Assembly: GCA_900318205.1 (NCBI GenBank)
Contig: ONJS01000008.1
Span: 62,001-126,000, forward strand
Direction of reading: 5' to 3'
Origin: an uncultured Prevotellaceae bacterium
Lineage (GTDB): Bacteria > Bacteroidota > Bacteroidia > Bacteroidales > Muribaculaceae
DNA length: 64,000 nt
Shown here: piece after piece, positions 45,912 through 55,505 of the stretch
How the letters are laid out: every line of letters begins with the position of its first letter
Position numbering within the stretch: position 1 is the stretch's first letter
Position numbers and translations under genes: made by a program
Notes under the pieces: generated by a model
The model's input: only the letters and a program-made list of their open reading frames with translations
Databases searched by the model: none
What the model was told of the DNA's origin: nothing

Positions 45912-45919
45912 CAAAATTA
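45912..45919 (-). promoter_or_regulatory. -7 box of the frameshifted acyltransferase
   Basis: Minus strand TAATTTTG, about 24 nt before ATG 45888. This supports the upstream start and therefore the frameshift reading. Confidence 0.45.
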
Positions 45920-45938
45920 ATAATATTTTAGCGATTTT

Positions 45939-45970
45939 TTGCTCTAATTTAAAAAATAGCAGTACCTTTG
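45939..45970 (+). promoter_or_regulatory. promoter of tRNA-Pro
   Basis: TTG (45939-45941) and TACCTTTG (45963-45970), with the tRNA starting 40 bp further on. Confidence 0.6.
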
Positions 45971-46010
45971 CACCGCTTAAACAAACTCCCTACGGAGTTT
46001 GGGACGGCTT

Positions 46011-46084
46011 CGGGGTGTAGCACAGTTGGTTAGCGCGCCACGTTCGGGACGTGGAGGCCGGAAGTTCGAGTCTTCTCACCCCGA
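46011..46084 (+). tRNA. tRNA-Pro (anticodon CGG)
   Basis: 74 nt with a complete cloverleaf. Acceptor arm CGGGGTG pairs with CACCCCG, discriminator A. The anticodon arm CCACG-TTCGGGA-CGTGG gives CGG, which reads the proline codon CCG. The T arm contains GTTCGAGTC. The CCA end is not encoded. A terminator follows. Confidence 0.95.
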
Positions 46085-46093
46085 CTCAGACAC

Positions 46094-46134
46094 GAAAGCT
46101 GATGCAACACAATTGCATTGGCTTTCTTTTTTTT
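46094..46134 (+). terminator. terminator after tRNA-Pro
   Basis: Stem 46094-46107 with 46113-46126 (GAAAGCTGATGCAA and TTGCATTGGCTTTC, two weak pairs), followed by eight T. Confidence 0.85.
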
Positions 46135-46213
46135 AGATAACGATATCCACATGACAATCGAGATGAGACATGCAGTATAGCATGAACATCAACACTTCAG
46201 CACAGCAGTAGCA

Positions 46214-47209
46214 ATGCCAACCACAGCGGGCAATAAATCCACCCTGACGTTCAACGAACTGATTTCCGGCGGCAGGACCTACCTGATGGGATGCGCCATG
46301 ATCGCCATCATGCTGTTCCATGAGTACTTCATTCCCCAATACCCTATTACCCACTTTTTCCGCTTGTATGGGCACTGGGGCGTCGAGTTGTTCCTGCTGT
46401 TGTCAGGTTTTGGCATTGTACACTCGCTCAAGAAGAACAGCACCAAGCAATACTACATCAACAGGGCAAAACGCCTGGTTCCGACCTGCATCCTTGCCGG
46501 CTTGTGCAAATTGCTGCTTGACCGTCTCGGGTTTATCGAAATCAAGACGCAGAACGTCCTGATGCTCGTCACCAACCTCTACCTATGGTTCATTTATGCC
46601 ATCGTCGTTTACTATGCCATAGCGCCGCTGATTTATCATTTCTTGAAACGGTATAGCGTGGCGACCTTGTGTGTCATTTGTGTCTTATCGGTGCTGTGTC
46701 GATTGATTCCTCTTGAGGCCCATCCCGATTATCTGATCAGCAAACTGGGATGGATCAACGCGAGATTACCCATCTTTGTATTCGGCATGTACATCGCCGT
46801 GAAACCGCTGAAATACAGTGTGCGTTCCATCTTCTGGATGGGTCTGCCCTTTCTCCTGCTGAGCATGGCACTCATCATCCTGCGCAAACTTGGGCACTAT
46901 TGGAACCTTCCCTTTGAATACCTCTTGCTGCTACCGGCTTCGCTCACGATGTGTATCCTGGGCCATCTTTTCTACCGCCTGTTGGCTTGGATAAAGTGTG
47001 CACAGATACTCAACTTTTTCGGGAAATACTCACTTGAGCTTTACCTGTGGCATGAGTTCATTTATTGGAACATCGACGAGCATGTCTTTTTCAAGGACCT
47101 GTCAATGCCGGTTAAATTCATCCTCGGCGTTGCCGTCTCATTGCTGTTTGCCTATCTGACACGCCTGGCAATCGATTACCTGATGAAGCGGAGCCCAATC
47201 GGACGTTAA
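46214..47209 (+). CDS. membrane acyltransferase (acyltransferase 3 family)
   Basis: 331 residues with about ten hydrophobic helices. The family histidine is in IAIMLFHEYFIPQY, and GHWGVELFLLLSGFGI plus INRAKRLVP are typical of acyltransferase 3/OafA-like proteins, which transfer acyl groups to cell-surface polysaccharides. The substrate is unknown. It belongs to the same broad family as the broken gene at 44957-45888, on the other side of tRNA-Pro and in the opposite direction, but the two are not close copies. Confidence 0.85.
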   Translation: MPTTAGNKSTLTFNELISGGRTYLMGCAMIAIMLFHEYFIPQYPITHFFRLYGHWGVELFLLLSGFGIVHSLKKNSTKQYYINRAKRLVPTCILAGLCKLLLDRLGFIEIKTQNVLMLVTNLYLWFIYAIVVYYAIAPLIYHFLKRYSVATLCVICVLSVLCRLIPLEAHPDYLISKLGWINARLPIFVFGMYIAVKPLKYSVRSIFWMGLPFLLLSMALIILRKLGHYWNLPFEYLLLLPASLTMCILGHLFYRLLAWIKCAQILNFFGKYSLELYLWHEFIYWNIDEHVFFKDLSMPVKFILGVAVSLLFAYLTRLAIDYLMKRSPIGR

Positions 47210-47242
47210 CAAACCAGGCACTTGTCGATAATCCCGATATGA

Positions 47243-47734
47243 TTATTTCTGCAATTGGGAGAGGTGTGACTCAAGATCTGAAGGCTTGATAACGATTTCG
47301 CGATAATCATCGTTGGTAGAATAACGATAGGCCAAATTGGTTCCCGTGTCAGCCACCGCTTTAAAAAAGGCAATGCTATCGTCATTATCACAAGCTTCAG
47401 CCAGTGCGCTTAACAACGCTTCTTTTAATGCACCATCTCCTCCATCCAGATTATCAAAGTTGTCCACCATATATTTGTATGTGACTGTATTGGCGTCCTC
47501 ATCATATTCGACACTCGTATAAATCACTCCGTTTTCCAAATTCATGGGACAGCTTTCGTTTTCCTCCATTACATCCTTTTTGATCAGCGCCTTTAAAGCA
47601 GCGATTGAGTCAGCCTTTGCATCTTTTGCATCCGATGACACCGAAGATTGAACGCAACTGGTAGAAACAAAACAAAGAGCGGCCAAAAGGGCCAATACGG
47701 CAAACCTCATTTCATGTCTCAGTGTTTTAATCAT
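47243..47734 (-). CDS. small lipoprotein of unknown function
   Basis: About 163 residues from ATG 47734; ATGs at 47746 and 47710 are alternatives. The signal ends in a lipobox-like STSC, so the mature protein would be lipid-anchored. The mature part is acidic and mostly helical (VMEENESCPMNLENGVIYTS, LKEALLSALAEACDNDDSIA). No family recognised. A possible -7 box (minus strand TATATTTG, 47935-47942) stands about 200 nt upstream. The gap 47735-48111 otherwise holds only the promoter of the AraC gene. Confidence 0.7.
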   Translation of the reverse strand: MIKTLRHEMRFAVLALLAALCFVSTSCVQSSVSSDAKDAKADSIAALKALIKKDVMEENESCPMNLENGVIYTSVEYDEDANTVTYKYMVDNFDNLDGGDGALKEALLSALAEACDNDDSIAFFKAVADTGTNLAYRYSTNDDYREIVIKPSDLESHLSQLQK

Positions 47735-48057
47735 AATAGTAATCATTTAAAGGCATCTGTGGCTCCACGATGCAGGTTGCTAGTTAGATTCTTAAGACAT
47801 AAAAGATAAACGGGGCCACCTAATCTCCACACCGCTATGTGAATTACTGAATATCCAAGTCCACATATCCAGAGTATCTCGATATTGCGCTATCTATTAT
47901 GCCTGTCAATTCCCCATCAGGTCTTATGACGATGCAAATATAACTCGTTTTTCCTACAGTATCACCGTAAATCCGCACAAACCTAACATGATTATTGCAC
48001 TTAATTGTTTTGAAACAACAACTTAGAGGGTTTTCTTTTGCACATGGGTTGTATGGG

Positions 48058-48089
48058 TTTGCTATTATGCAAAAAAGGTGGTAACTTCG
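48058..48089 (+). promoter_or_regulatory. possible promoter of the AraC-family gene
   Basis: TTTG (48058-48061) and TAACTTCG (48082-48089, one mismatch to the consensus) with 20-nt spacing. Confidence 0.4.
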
Positions 48090-48111
48090 CAGTCAAAATC
48101 CAAGCAGGCTT

Positions 48112-49008
48112 ATGAATACGACCAAAATCACTGAACTTGAACTGCACGATGTGCCGCAGATGTACCATAACCTCAAGTACAATGACGGCGAAATCTATTT
48201 TGCCGACAACATCACGTCAATCCCCGGACTGATGAAGCAATTCAAGGTGAACTTCATCGCCTACGTGATAGTGACCGAAGGCCGACTCTCGCTCGACCTG
48301 AATGGAGTCAACTACAATCTTGATAGGAACAGCTCGCTGTTTGTGGACCGCAAGATGGTGATTGACAATGTGAAGCACACCGAGAATTTCAACTGTGTCA
48401 TCTGCGCCATGAGTACCGACGTCGGTTTTGCCTTTTTCAACAAGAGCCTGCTGCAATCTATCATGCACATCAGGAACAATCCCGTCATCAAGATGGAGCA
48501 GAACGAGGTGGACCTGATGATGAAATACTATGAACTGCTGACATTCAAGATGGAACATCAGGAGATGAACTTCGGGCGGGAAACGGTGCGCGACATCATC
48601 CGCTGCTTCGCCTATGACCTGTTGTCCAACATCAACAAGCATCTTGACACCGATGCCGAGGGCGACATCCTGCGCCAGGGGGATCGCATCTACAGGAAAT
48701 TCATGCTCCTTCTCGCCGAGAAAAGCAACGCTAACCGCAGCGTGAAGTCCTATGCCGACGAGTTGTGCGTCTCGCCCAAGTACTTGACCAGCGTGTGCCG
48801 CCGCCACAGCAACTCCACTGCCAGCGAACTGATTGCCGCATCAATGATCAGCCGCATCAAGCATCTGCTGCTCTACAGCGACCTCAGCATAAAAGAAGTG
48901 GCTGCCGAAATGGGATTCGACAACCTCTCATTCTTTGGAAAATACGTGAGAAAACACCTAGGCTTGTCACCCAACAACTACCGCAAGGCCAACAACTACG
49001 GCCATTAA
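48112..49008 (+). CDS. AraC-family transcriptional regulator
   Basis: 298 residues. The amino-terminal part (to about residue 170) is a cupin-like sensing domain (VIVTEGRLSLDLNGVNYNL). The carboxy-terminal part (about 190-295) has the two helix-turn-helix units of AraC proteins: SVKSYADELCVSPKYLTSVC and SIKEVAAEMGFDNLSFFGKY, followed by KHLGLSPNNYR. The effector and targets are unknown. Neighbouring genes do not point to a sugar pathway. Confidence 0.93.
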   Translation: MNTTKITELELHDVPQMYHNLKYNDGEIYFADNITSIPGLMKQFKVNFIAYVIVTEGRLSLDLNGVNYNLDRNSSLFVDRKMVIDNVKHTENFNCVICAMSTDVGFAFFNKSLLQSIMHIRNNPVIKMEQNEVDLMMKYYELLTFKMEHQEMNFGRETVRDIIRCFAYDLLSNINKHLDTDAEGDILRQGDRIYRKFMLLLAEKSNANRSVKSYADELCVSPKYLTSVCRRHSNSTASELIAASMISRIKHLLLYSDLSIKEVAAEMGFDNLSFFGKYVRKHLGLSPNNYRKANNYGH

Positions 49009-49053
49009 AGCCCCGATAATCACCGACCATTTGTTACATACAATGACTATCAG

Positions 49054-49440
49054 TTAACAAATACAAGATACAACTATAAAAGAAAAAAAGGACACGATGC
49101 AATACAGGGCTATTAGCCAGCCCTTTAATTCTTTATGCTTATCGTTCCTGTATTTTGCATCCAGTTTCTTATATGTTTTTTTCCCTTTTGAGGGTATCAT
49201 GATAACGCCCACCATCATCAACGGGATATACAGTTTCTTCATAAAGAAGTCTATGGTTTCACTTGGATAAATGTCTGAAATCACATATAGACATCCAGAA
49301 ATAATCAGTAAAATATTAAAGACAAGGCATGAGCCAAAAACTACCATCGCAAAACCATCATAACAATTTTTGCCCCAAGAGCTGGCATTCCAGGCAACAC
49401 TTGCTATCCGATAATACATATATCTAAATACTTCTATCAT
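49054..49440 (-). CDS. small membrane protein of unknown function
   Basis: 128 residues with three probable membrane helices (VVFGSCLVFNILLIISGCLY, LYIPLMMVGVIMI, LIALYCIVSFFSFIVV). A lysine-rich loop (SKGKKTYKKLDAKYRNDKHK) lies between the second and third. No family recognised. Confidence 0.6.
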   Translation of the reverse strand: MIEVFRYMYYRIASVAWNASSWGKNCYDGFAMVVFGSCLVFNILLIISGCLYVISDIYPSETIDFFMKKLYIPLMMVGVIMIPSKGKKTYKKLDAKYRNDKHKELKGWLIALYCIVSFFSFIVVSCIC

Positions 49441-49626
49441 TTCTTAATTGATGTGATTTGGTCTAGAGGACTCACCAACATTGTCATTGCAATTGGTATT
49501 GCTTTCCATTGACATCATGGTGATTGGTTAAGGTTTTCTCATGCAAATATAATGCCAAATATCGTAACCAGCAAATGATGGCAAATGACATATTATATCA
49601 ATTCGAAAAACAAAGCCGAAAACATA

Positions 49627-49682
49627 AATCGGCTCAAAAATAGAAGAAAATCGGCTCAAATTCTTGCATATTTGAGCCGATT
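49627..49682. promoter_or_regulatory. operator of the Fic gene: three copies of a 12-bp site
   Basis: AATCGGCTCAAA occurs twice directly (49627-49638 and 49649-49660) and once inverted as TTTGAGCCGATT (49671-49682), centred every 22 bp. The last copy abuts the -7 box, so a bound protein would block transcription. The Fic protein has an amino-terminal winged helix and could be the repressor. Confidence 0.65.
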
Positions 49683-49686
49683 CATA

Positions 49687-49694
49687 TAACTTTG
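49687..49694 (+). promoter_or_regulatory. -7 box of the Fic gene
   Basis: TAACTTTG, 23 bp before the ATG and immediately after the inverted operator copy. Confidence 0.6.
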
Positions 49695-49717
49695 TGAACC
49701 GATAATGAGTTTCTGTT

Positions 49718-50740
49718 ATGGACAAAAACAAGATCTTAACATACATCAAAGAGCACCCAAATTGTTCCTCAAAACAAATTACCGATGCTTTTGCCGGCGA
49801 AACTAGCCTCGCCACAGTAAAAAGAGTGGTCAACGAATTGGTCGCTAACTACTATGTGGAGGTAGAAGGCAAAGCCAGAGCCACACGCTATCGTGCATCC
49901 ACTCTGTTCATGCCTATTGATCTGGATACATATTTCAGCAAAGACGTTGACCAACGTGAGGTATTTACTGGCTATAACTTTGATCTGATTCCTCAGGTGC
50001 TAAGTCGCATGAACTTGTTCACTCCAGCTGAATTGAATCTACTGAACCGCTTGCAGGAACAGTTTGCTCATAACTACACATCTTTGTCCGACAATCAGAA
50101 ACATCGCGAAATGGAACGTCTGGGTATAGACCTAAGCTGGAAATCATCCCAAATAGAGGGAAATACCTATTCACTGTTGGAGACAGAACGTTTGCTCAAA
50201 GAAAAACAAACGGCCGATGGGAAGACCAAGGAAGAGGCCATCATGCTGTTAAATCACAAAGATGCGCTTGATTTCATAGTAGCTCATCCTGATTACCTTG
50301 AAAAGTTAACAATTTCACATATTGAGGATATCCATAGCTTGCTTATCAAGGACTTAGGGATTGACCGCAACATCCGCACACATCGAGTAGGCATCACGGG
50401 CACAAATTACCGGCCGATTGATAATGAATTCCAAATTCGAGAGGCGTTACAACAGATGTGTGACCTGATCAACAATCATGGAAATGTGTTTGAAAAGGCG
50501 CTTCTAGCCTTGCTTCTGCTCTCATACATTCAAGCATTTAACGACGGGAACAAACGCATTGCTCGAATTACAAGCAACGCCATTCTCATTGCCAATGGTT
50601 ATTGTCCCATCTCCTTCCGCACAGTGGACAGCATTGACTACAAGAAGGCCATGTTACTATTCTACGAGCAGAATAACGTTTCAGCTTTTAAGCAGATTTT
50701 CATCGAACAGTTCCGCTTTGCCGTTGAAACCTATTTCTAA
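49718..50740 (+). CDS. Fic-domain protein with amino-terminal winged helix and altered active site
   Basis: 340 residues. Residues about 1-65 form a winged-helix DNA-binding domain (CSSKQITDAFAGETSLATVK). An inhibitory-helix motif SSQIEGN (residues 143-149) fits the (S/T)xxxE(G/N) rule and precedes the Fic core, as in class II Fic proteins. The active-site loop reads QAFNDGNKR (residues 272-280), so the catalytic histidine of HxFx(D/E)GN(G/K)R is glutamine here. Fic enzymes attach AMP to target proteins; with the histidine replaced, that activity may be lost or changed. Three operator copies upstream suggest self-regulation. Confidence 0.88.
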   Translation: MDKNKILTYIKEHPNCSSKQITDAFAGETSLATVKRVVNELVANYYVEVEGKARATRYRASTLFMPIDLDTYFSKDVDQREVFTGYNFDLIPQVLSRMNLFTPAELNLLNRLQEQFAHNYTSLSDNQKHREMERLGIDLSWKSSQIEGNTYSLLETERLLKEKQTADGKTKEEAIMLLNHKDALDFIVAHPDYLEKLTISHIEDIHSLLIKDLGIDRNIRTHRVGITGTNYRPIDNEFQIREALQQMCDLINNHGNVFEKALLALLLLSYIQAFNDGNKRIARITSNAILIANGYCPISFRTVDSIDYKKAMLLFYEQNNVSAFKQIFIEQFRFAVETYF

Positions 50741-50757
50741 TAGGGAAAAGGGCGTTT

Positions 50758-51222
50758 TTATTGAGATAATTTTTCTAGCATCTGGCTGGCAGTGAGACCG
50801 GTAACAGGGTGACGCCAGTCGGGTGCCAGCTGTATCATGGGCTTCAGGAAGAAGTCGCGCTCGGGCAGATGAGGGTGCGGCACCTGCAACGTGGCGGTAT
50901 TGATGACCATATCGTCAATCGCCACGATGTCGATATCCACCAGCCGGTCGATGTAGCCTCCGTGCTCATCACGGTGAGACGCACTGCCCAGGTAGTGCTC
51001 TATCTCATGGATGCGGTCGAGCATGGCTTGCGGTTCCAAATCGCTACTCAGGCGCATGCCCAGATTCATAAACCGGTTCTCGCTTTCAAATCCCCACGGC
51101 TCACTCTCCACCATAGAAGAGACAGCACAATTGTCCATACCTGCAACAAGAGCAACGACGGCGCGATAGAGATTATCGCGCCGGTCGCCCATATTGCTAC
51201 CTATATTCAGGTAATATTCCAT
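50758..51222 (-). CDS. folK: 2-amino-4-hydroxy-6-hydroxymethyldihydropteridine diphosphokinase
   Basis: 154 residues. Transfers pyrophosphate from ATP to 6-hydroxymethyl-dihydropterin in folate synthesis. Typical motifs: LNIGSNMGDRRDNL at the start, ESEPWGF, and the carboxy-terminal LVDIDIVAIDD and VPHPHLPERDFFLKPM. It starts 5 bp after the infB stop codon on the same strand, so it is very likely the last gene of the rimP-nusA-infB operon. Confidence 0.95.
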   Translation of the reverse strand: MEYYLNIGSNMGDRRDNLYRAVVALVAGMDNCAVSSMVESEPWGFESENRFMNLGMRLSSDLEPQAMLDRIHEIEHYLGSASHRDEHGGYIDRLVDIDIVAIDDMVINTATLQVPHPHLPERDFFLKPMIQLAPDWRHPVTGLTASQMLEKLSQ

Positions 51223-51227
51223 GTTGA

Positions 51228-54047
51228 TTACAAGGTCTTGTGAACCTCGATCTCCTCAAAGGCCTCGATGATATCCATCTCCTTCAGGTCATTGTAGGAC
51301 TTGAGGCTCAAACCGCAGTCGTAACCGCTGCTCACCTCCTTGACATCGTCCTTGAAGCGCTTGAGCGAAGCCAAGTCTCCAGTGTGGATTACGATGCCGT
51401 CGCGAATCAGGCGCACCTTGCTGCCACGCTTGATCTTGCCCTCAACAACCATAGCACCGGCGATGGTACCCACCTTGCTGATGTGGTATACCTGACGCAC
51501 CTCGGCGCTACCGGTAACCTCTTCCTTGATATCGGGTTGGAGCATACCCTCCATAGCGCTCTTGACCTCCTCGATGGCGTCATAGATGATGGAGTACAGA
51601 CGGATGTCCACACCTTCCTGCTCGGCGGCACGCTTGGCAGCGGCTGCAGGACGCACCTGGAAGCCGACGATGTAGGCATCGCTGGCAGCGGCCAGGGTAA
51701 CATCGCTCTCGGTGATGGCACCCACAGCCTTGTGGATAACGTTAACCTGAACCTCGGGGGTAGAGAGCTTGATGAGCGAGTCGCTCAATGCCTCGATCGA
51801 ACCATCCACGTCACCCTTAACGATGATGTTCAGCTCGTGGAACTCACCCAGGGCACGACGGCGACCGATGTCCTCAAGGTTGATACGGTGCTGGGTGCGG
51901 CGGTTGAGCTCACGCTGCAACTGCTCACGCTTGTTGGCAATCTGACGTGCCTCCTGGTCGGTATCCATGACATTGAACTTGTCACCAGCCGTCGGTGCAC
52001 CGTCAAGACCAAGAATCAAAGCAGGAGTCGAGGGTCCGCTCTCGGTGATGCGCACATTGCGCTCGTTGAACATCGCCTTGACCTTGCCGTAATGTGTACC
52101 AGCCAGCACGATGTCACCCACGCGCAGGGTGCCGTTGTCAACCAGTACGGTGGCGATATAGCCACGGCCCTTGTCCAGCGACGACTCGATGATGGAACCT
52201 GTCGCCTTGCGGTTGGGGTTAGCCTTGAGGTCAAGCATATCGGCCTCGAGCAGCACCTTCTCCATAAGTTCGTTCACGCCGATACCCTTCTTTGCCGAGA
52301 TGTCCTGGCTCTGGTACTTGCCACCCCAGTCCTCAACAAGGTAGTTCATGTTGGCGAGCTCCTCCTTGATCTTCTCGGGGTTAGCACCCGGCTTATCAAT
52401 CTTGTTGATGGCAAAGATGATAGGCACGCCGGCAGCCGAAGCGTGGTTCAACGCCTCAACCGTCTGCGGCATGACGCTGTCGTCGGCAGCGACGATGACG
52501 ATAACGATGTCGGTCACCTTAGCACCACGGGCACGCATAGCGGTAAACGCCTCGTGACCAGGGGTATCAAGGAAGGTAATGCGACGTCCGTTAGGCAGTT
52601 TCACGTTATAGGCACCGATGTGCTGGGTAATACCACCAGCCTCACCGGCAATCACGTTAGAATTGCGGATGTAGTCCAGCAACGATGTCTTACCGTGGTC
52701 AACGTGACCCATGACGGTGACAACGGGAGGACGCTGCACGAGATCTTCGGGATTGTCCTCTTCCTCGCTGATGGCTTCCACTACCTCGGCACTGGTATAT
52801 TCGGTCTTGAATCCGAACTCATCAGCAACGATGTTGATGGTCTCGGCGTCAAGACGCTGGTTGATGCTCACCATCACACCCAGGTTCATACACGTGGCAA
52901 TTACCTTGTTGATGGGCACATTCATCATGCTGGCCAAGTCGTTGGCAGTCACAAACTCGGTGAGCTTCAAGATCTTGCTCTGGGCTGCTGCCATTGCAGC
53001 TTCCTCGCGGGCCTCTTCTCGATGCTCCTCACGACGTTCACGACGACGGGTTGCAGCAGCTTTCTTGGAGTTCTTGGCGGTGAGGCGGGCCAGCGTCTCC
53101 TTCATCTGACGTTGAACATCTTCCTCGCTCACTTCGGGCCTCAACGGCTTGCGGTTGCCCTTCTTGTCCTTGTTGCGCTTGCCACCCTGCTCATCCTTGG
53201 CAGCACGGCCCTTGCCAGGCTGTGACGCAGCCTGCTTGCTAGCAGATTCGATATCGATCTTCTCTTTGCCGATGCGTTTGCGTTTACGTTTGCCGGCGCC
53301 TTCGGCCTGAGCCTTGGCGATGCGTTCGTTACGCTTCTCTTCCTTGCTTTTCTTGCGCGGTCTGGTCTGCTGGTTGAGAGAGGTCAGGTCAACCTTTCCC
53401 ACCACCTTGAGTTGCGGTCCGCCAACGGTTTCAGACACGGGCATGAAGACATTGTCGTCGTTTCCGCTTTCGGTGTTCTGCTCTTTGGGTTGTTCTGCTT
53501 CAGGGGCAGGCGTCGGCTGGGGCTCAGCTTCCTGCTGCTGAGGCTTCTCTTCCTCAACAACGGGGGCTTTGCTCTCAGCAGGCTGGGGCTCGGGGGCAGC
53601 AGGAGTCTCGGGAACGGGCTCCGGCTCAACCTGTTTGGGCTTTTCTTCCACAACGGGTTGCTCGGCTACCGTCTCCTTCTCGGGCTTAGGCTCCTCGGCC
53701 TTGGGTTTGGGCTTGGCTGCGGGCTTGGGTTTACCCACTGCATCAAGGTCAATCTTTCCCAGCACAGTAGGCTTCTGCCCAGGAACAACAGTCTTGATTT
53801 CATGTGACTCCTTGGCAGCGGCATTCTGCTTGGCTTTCTCCTTCTGGCGTTCATTGGCCATTTTGTCCGACTTGCTCTTGAGATCCATGTCGGGCTTGAA
53901 TTCCTTGACAAGCATTTCATAGACGTCGTCCTGGATGCGCGCGTTGATGCTCGCATCGATCTCAATGCCTTTCTTGTGCAGGAATTCCTCAATGGTCTGC
54001 CTACCCACGTTTAAATCTGCGATGACTTTACTGATCTTTATCGCCAT
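51228..54047 (-). CDS. infB: translation initiation factor IF-2
   Basis: 939 residues. GTPase that delivers initiator tRNA to the ribosome. The amino-terminal 60 residues are an IF2N-type domain ([20 protein letters not shown]). A long Pro/Glu/Lys-rich region (about 80-330) is typical of the factor in Bacteroidetes. The GTPase domain has GHVDHGKT (about residues 446-453), DTPGHEAF and NKIDKP. Domains II to IV follow. It sits between nusA and folK. Confidence 0.97.
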   Translation of the reverse strand: MAIKISKVIADLNVGRQTIEEFLHKKGIEIDASINARIQDDVYEMLVKEFKPDMDLKSKSDKMANERQKEKAKQNAAAKESHEIKTVVPGQKPTVLGKIDLDAVGKPKPAAKPKPKAEEPKPEKETVAEQPVVEEKPKQVEPEPVPETPAAPEPQPAESKAPVVEEEKPQQQEAEPQPTPAPEAEQPKEQNTESGNDDNVFMPVSETVGGPQLKVVGKVDLTSLNQQTRPRKKSKEEKRNERIAKAQAEGAGKRKRKRIGKEKIDIESASKQAASQPGKGRAAKDEQGGKRNKDKKGNRKPLRPEVSEEDVQRQMKETLARLTAKNSKKAAATRRRERREEHREEAREEAAMAAAQSKILKLTEFVTANDLASMMNVPINKVIATCMNLGVMVSINQRLDAETINIVADEFGFKTEYTSAEVVEAISEEEDNPEDLVQRPPVVTVMGHVDHGKTSLLDYIRNSNVIAGEAGGITQHIGAYNVKLPNGRRITFLDTPGHEAFTAMRARGAKVTDIVIVIVAADDSVMPQTVEALNHASAAGVPIIFAINKIDKPGANPEKIKEELANMNYLVEDWGGKYQSQDISAKKGIGVNELMEKVLLEADMLDLKANPNRKATGSIIESSLDKGRGYIATVLVDNGTLRVGDIVLAGTHYGKVKAMFNERNVRITESGPSTPALILGLDGAPTAGDKFNVMDTDQEARQIANKREQLQRELNRRTQHRINLEDIGRRRALGEFHELNIIVKGDVDGSIEALSDSLIKLSTPEVQVNVIHKAVGAITESDVTLAAASDAYIVGFQVRPAAAAKRAAEQEGVDIRLYSIIYDAIEEVKSAMEGMLQPDIKEEVTGSAEVRQVYHISKVGTIAGAMVVEGKIKRGSKVRLIRDGIVIHTGDLASLKRFKDDVKEVSSGYDCGLSLKSYNDLKEMDIIEAFEEIEVHKTL

Positions 54048-54164
54048 TCTATTGTCTTTTATCAGTTGGCTTTCAGCAATATGCTTCGGCTGTATATTTT
54101 AATGTTGTGAGAAGTGAAACTATATTAGCTATAAATTCGCATCAGATGTTGAAGCAGTAGAGGA

Positions 54165-55421
54165 TTACTCTTCAAACTCTGCTCTGAGTACCGAGAGGAC
54201 ATAATCAACGGTGTCCTCTTCAAGGTCTGCCTTGTCGATGAGCATCTCACGGGGAGCCCTCAATACCGATTTTGCGGTGTCGAGTCCGATTCCCTTCAGG
54301 GCCTCGATTACCCACTCGTCGATCTCATCCTTGAACTCGTCGAGGTAGATGTCTTCCTCGGCATCACCCTCCATGTCACGATAGACGTCGATGCTGTATC
54401 CGGTGAGGATACTGGCCAGCTTGATGTTCAAGCCGCCTTTACCGATAGCCAGTGATACCTCATCGGGACGCAGGAACACCTCGGCATGCTTGTTCTCGTT
54501 ATCCAAACGGATGGACGAGATCTTAGCGGGGCTGAGGGCGCGCTGGATGAGCAGCTGCGGGTTATTGGTATAGTTGATGACATCGATGTTCTCGTTGCGA
54601 AGCTCACGCACGATACCATGGATGCGGGCACCCTTGACACCGACGCATGCGCCCACGGGGTCGATGCGGTCATCATAGCTCTCGACGGCAATCTTGGCAC
54701 GCTCACCCGGGATGCGGGCAACGGCGCGGATCACGATGAGGCCATCGTGAATCTCGGGCACCTCCTGCTCAAAGAGGCGGCGCAGGAAGTTCTGGCTGGT
54801 CCTGGAGACAATAATCTTGGGATTATTGTTGGTGTTGTCCACCTTCTCGATGACGGCCCTTACGACATCACCCTTGCGGTAGATATCGGTAGGAATCTGC
54901 TCATCCTTGGGAAGGAGCAATTCGTTCTTCTCTTCGTCAAGCAGGAGAACCTCACGCTTCCAGACCTGATAGACTTCACCGGCAACAAGCTGGCCCTCGA
55001 GGGCTTTGAACTTGTTGTAGATGGCATCCTTCTGCAAGTCGAGGATTTTGCTGGCTAAGGTCTGACGCAGGTTCAGGATGGCACGACGTCCAAACTTGGC
55101 AAAGTCAATCTTACGGGTGTGCTCCTCGCCCACCTCGCAGTCGGGGTCGTCATCGGCCTGTGCGTCAGTCAGTGAAATCTGCTTGTTGGGATTCTCCACC
55201 TGGCCGTCCTCAACGACTTCCAGGTTCTGGTAGATTTCACAGTCACCCTTGTCGGGGTTCACGATCACGTCAAAGTTGTCATCGTTGCCAAACATCTTGG
55301 ACAGCACGCTGCGGAACGATTCCTCCAGCACGCTGATGAGTGTCGTCTTGTCGATGTCCTTGAGTTCCTTAAACTCGGCAAACTGCTCGGTCATGTTGAC
55401 CGCTTCTTCTCTTTTAGCCAT
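54165..55421 (-). CDS. nusA: transcription termination/antitermination factor NusA
   Basis: 418 residues. The amino-terminal RNA polymerase-binding domain is followed by an S1 domain and two KH domains (the first around VGACVGVKGARIHGIVREL, the second around LAIGKGGLNIKLAS). The acidic carboxy-terminal repeats of E. coli NusA are missing, which is usual outside proteobacteria. It lies 80 bp downstream of rimP and 117 bp upstream of infB. Confidence 0.96.
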   Translation of the reverse strand: MAKREEAVNMTEQFAEFKELKDIDKTTLISVLEESFRSVLSKMFGNDDNFDVIVNPDKGDCEIYQNLEVVEDGQVENPNKQISLTDAQADDDPDCEVGEEHTRKIDFAKFGRRAILNLRQTLASKILDLQKDAIYNKFKALEGQLVAGEVYQVWKREVLLLDEEKNELLLPKDEQIPTDIYRKGDVVRAVIEKVDNTNNNPKIIVSRTSQNFLRRLFEQEVPEIHDGLIVIRAVARIPGERAKIAVESYDDRIDPVGACVGVKGARIHGIVRELRNENIDVINYTNNPQLLIQRALSPAKISSIRLDNENKHAEVFLRPDEVSLAIGKGGLNIKLASILTGYSIDVYRDMEGDAEEDIYLDEFKDEIDEWVIEALKGIGLDTAKSVLRAPREMLIDKADLEEDTVDYVLSVLRAEFEE

Positions 55422-55440
55422 AATTGTTTCTTGTCGGTAT

Positions 55441-55505
55441 TAGGTCTTAGGTTTCAGGCTTTAGGTAATGTTGCCAATGCCTAACGCCTAATGCCTAACG
55501 CCTAA
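55441..55505. repeat. degenerate CCTAACG-type intergenic repeat between rimP and nusA
   Basis: Units of the form AATGCCTAACG and GGTCTTAGG fill nearly the whole rimP-nusA gap. The sequence resembles the repeat at 40473-40534. Confidence 0.7.

Noticed and set aside
51240-53225. 661-codon plus-strand frame opposite infB
   Set aside because: Shadow of a highly biased coding strand. The IF-2 reading on the minus strand is unambiguous and the opposite frame has no recognisable domain.
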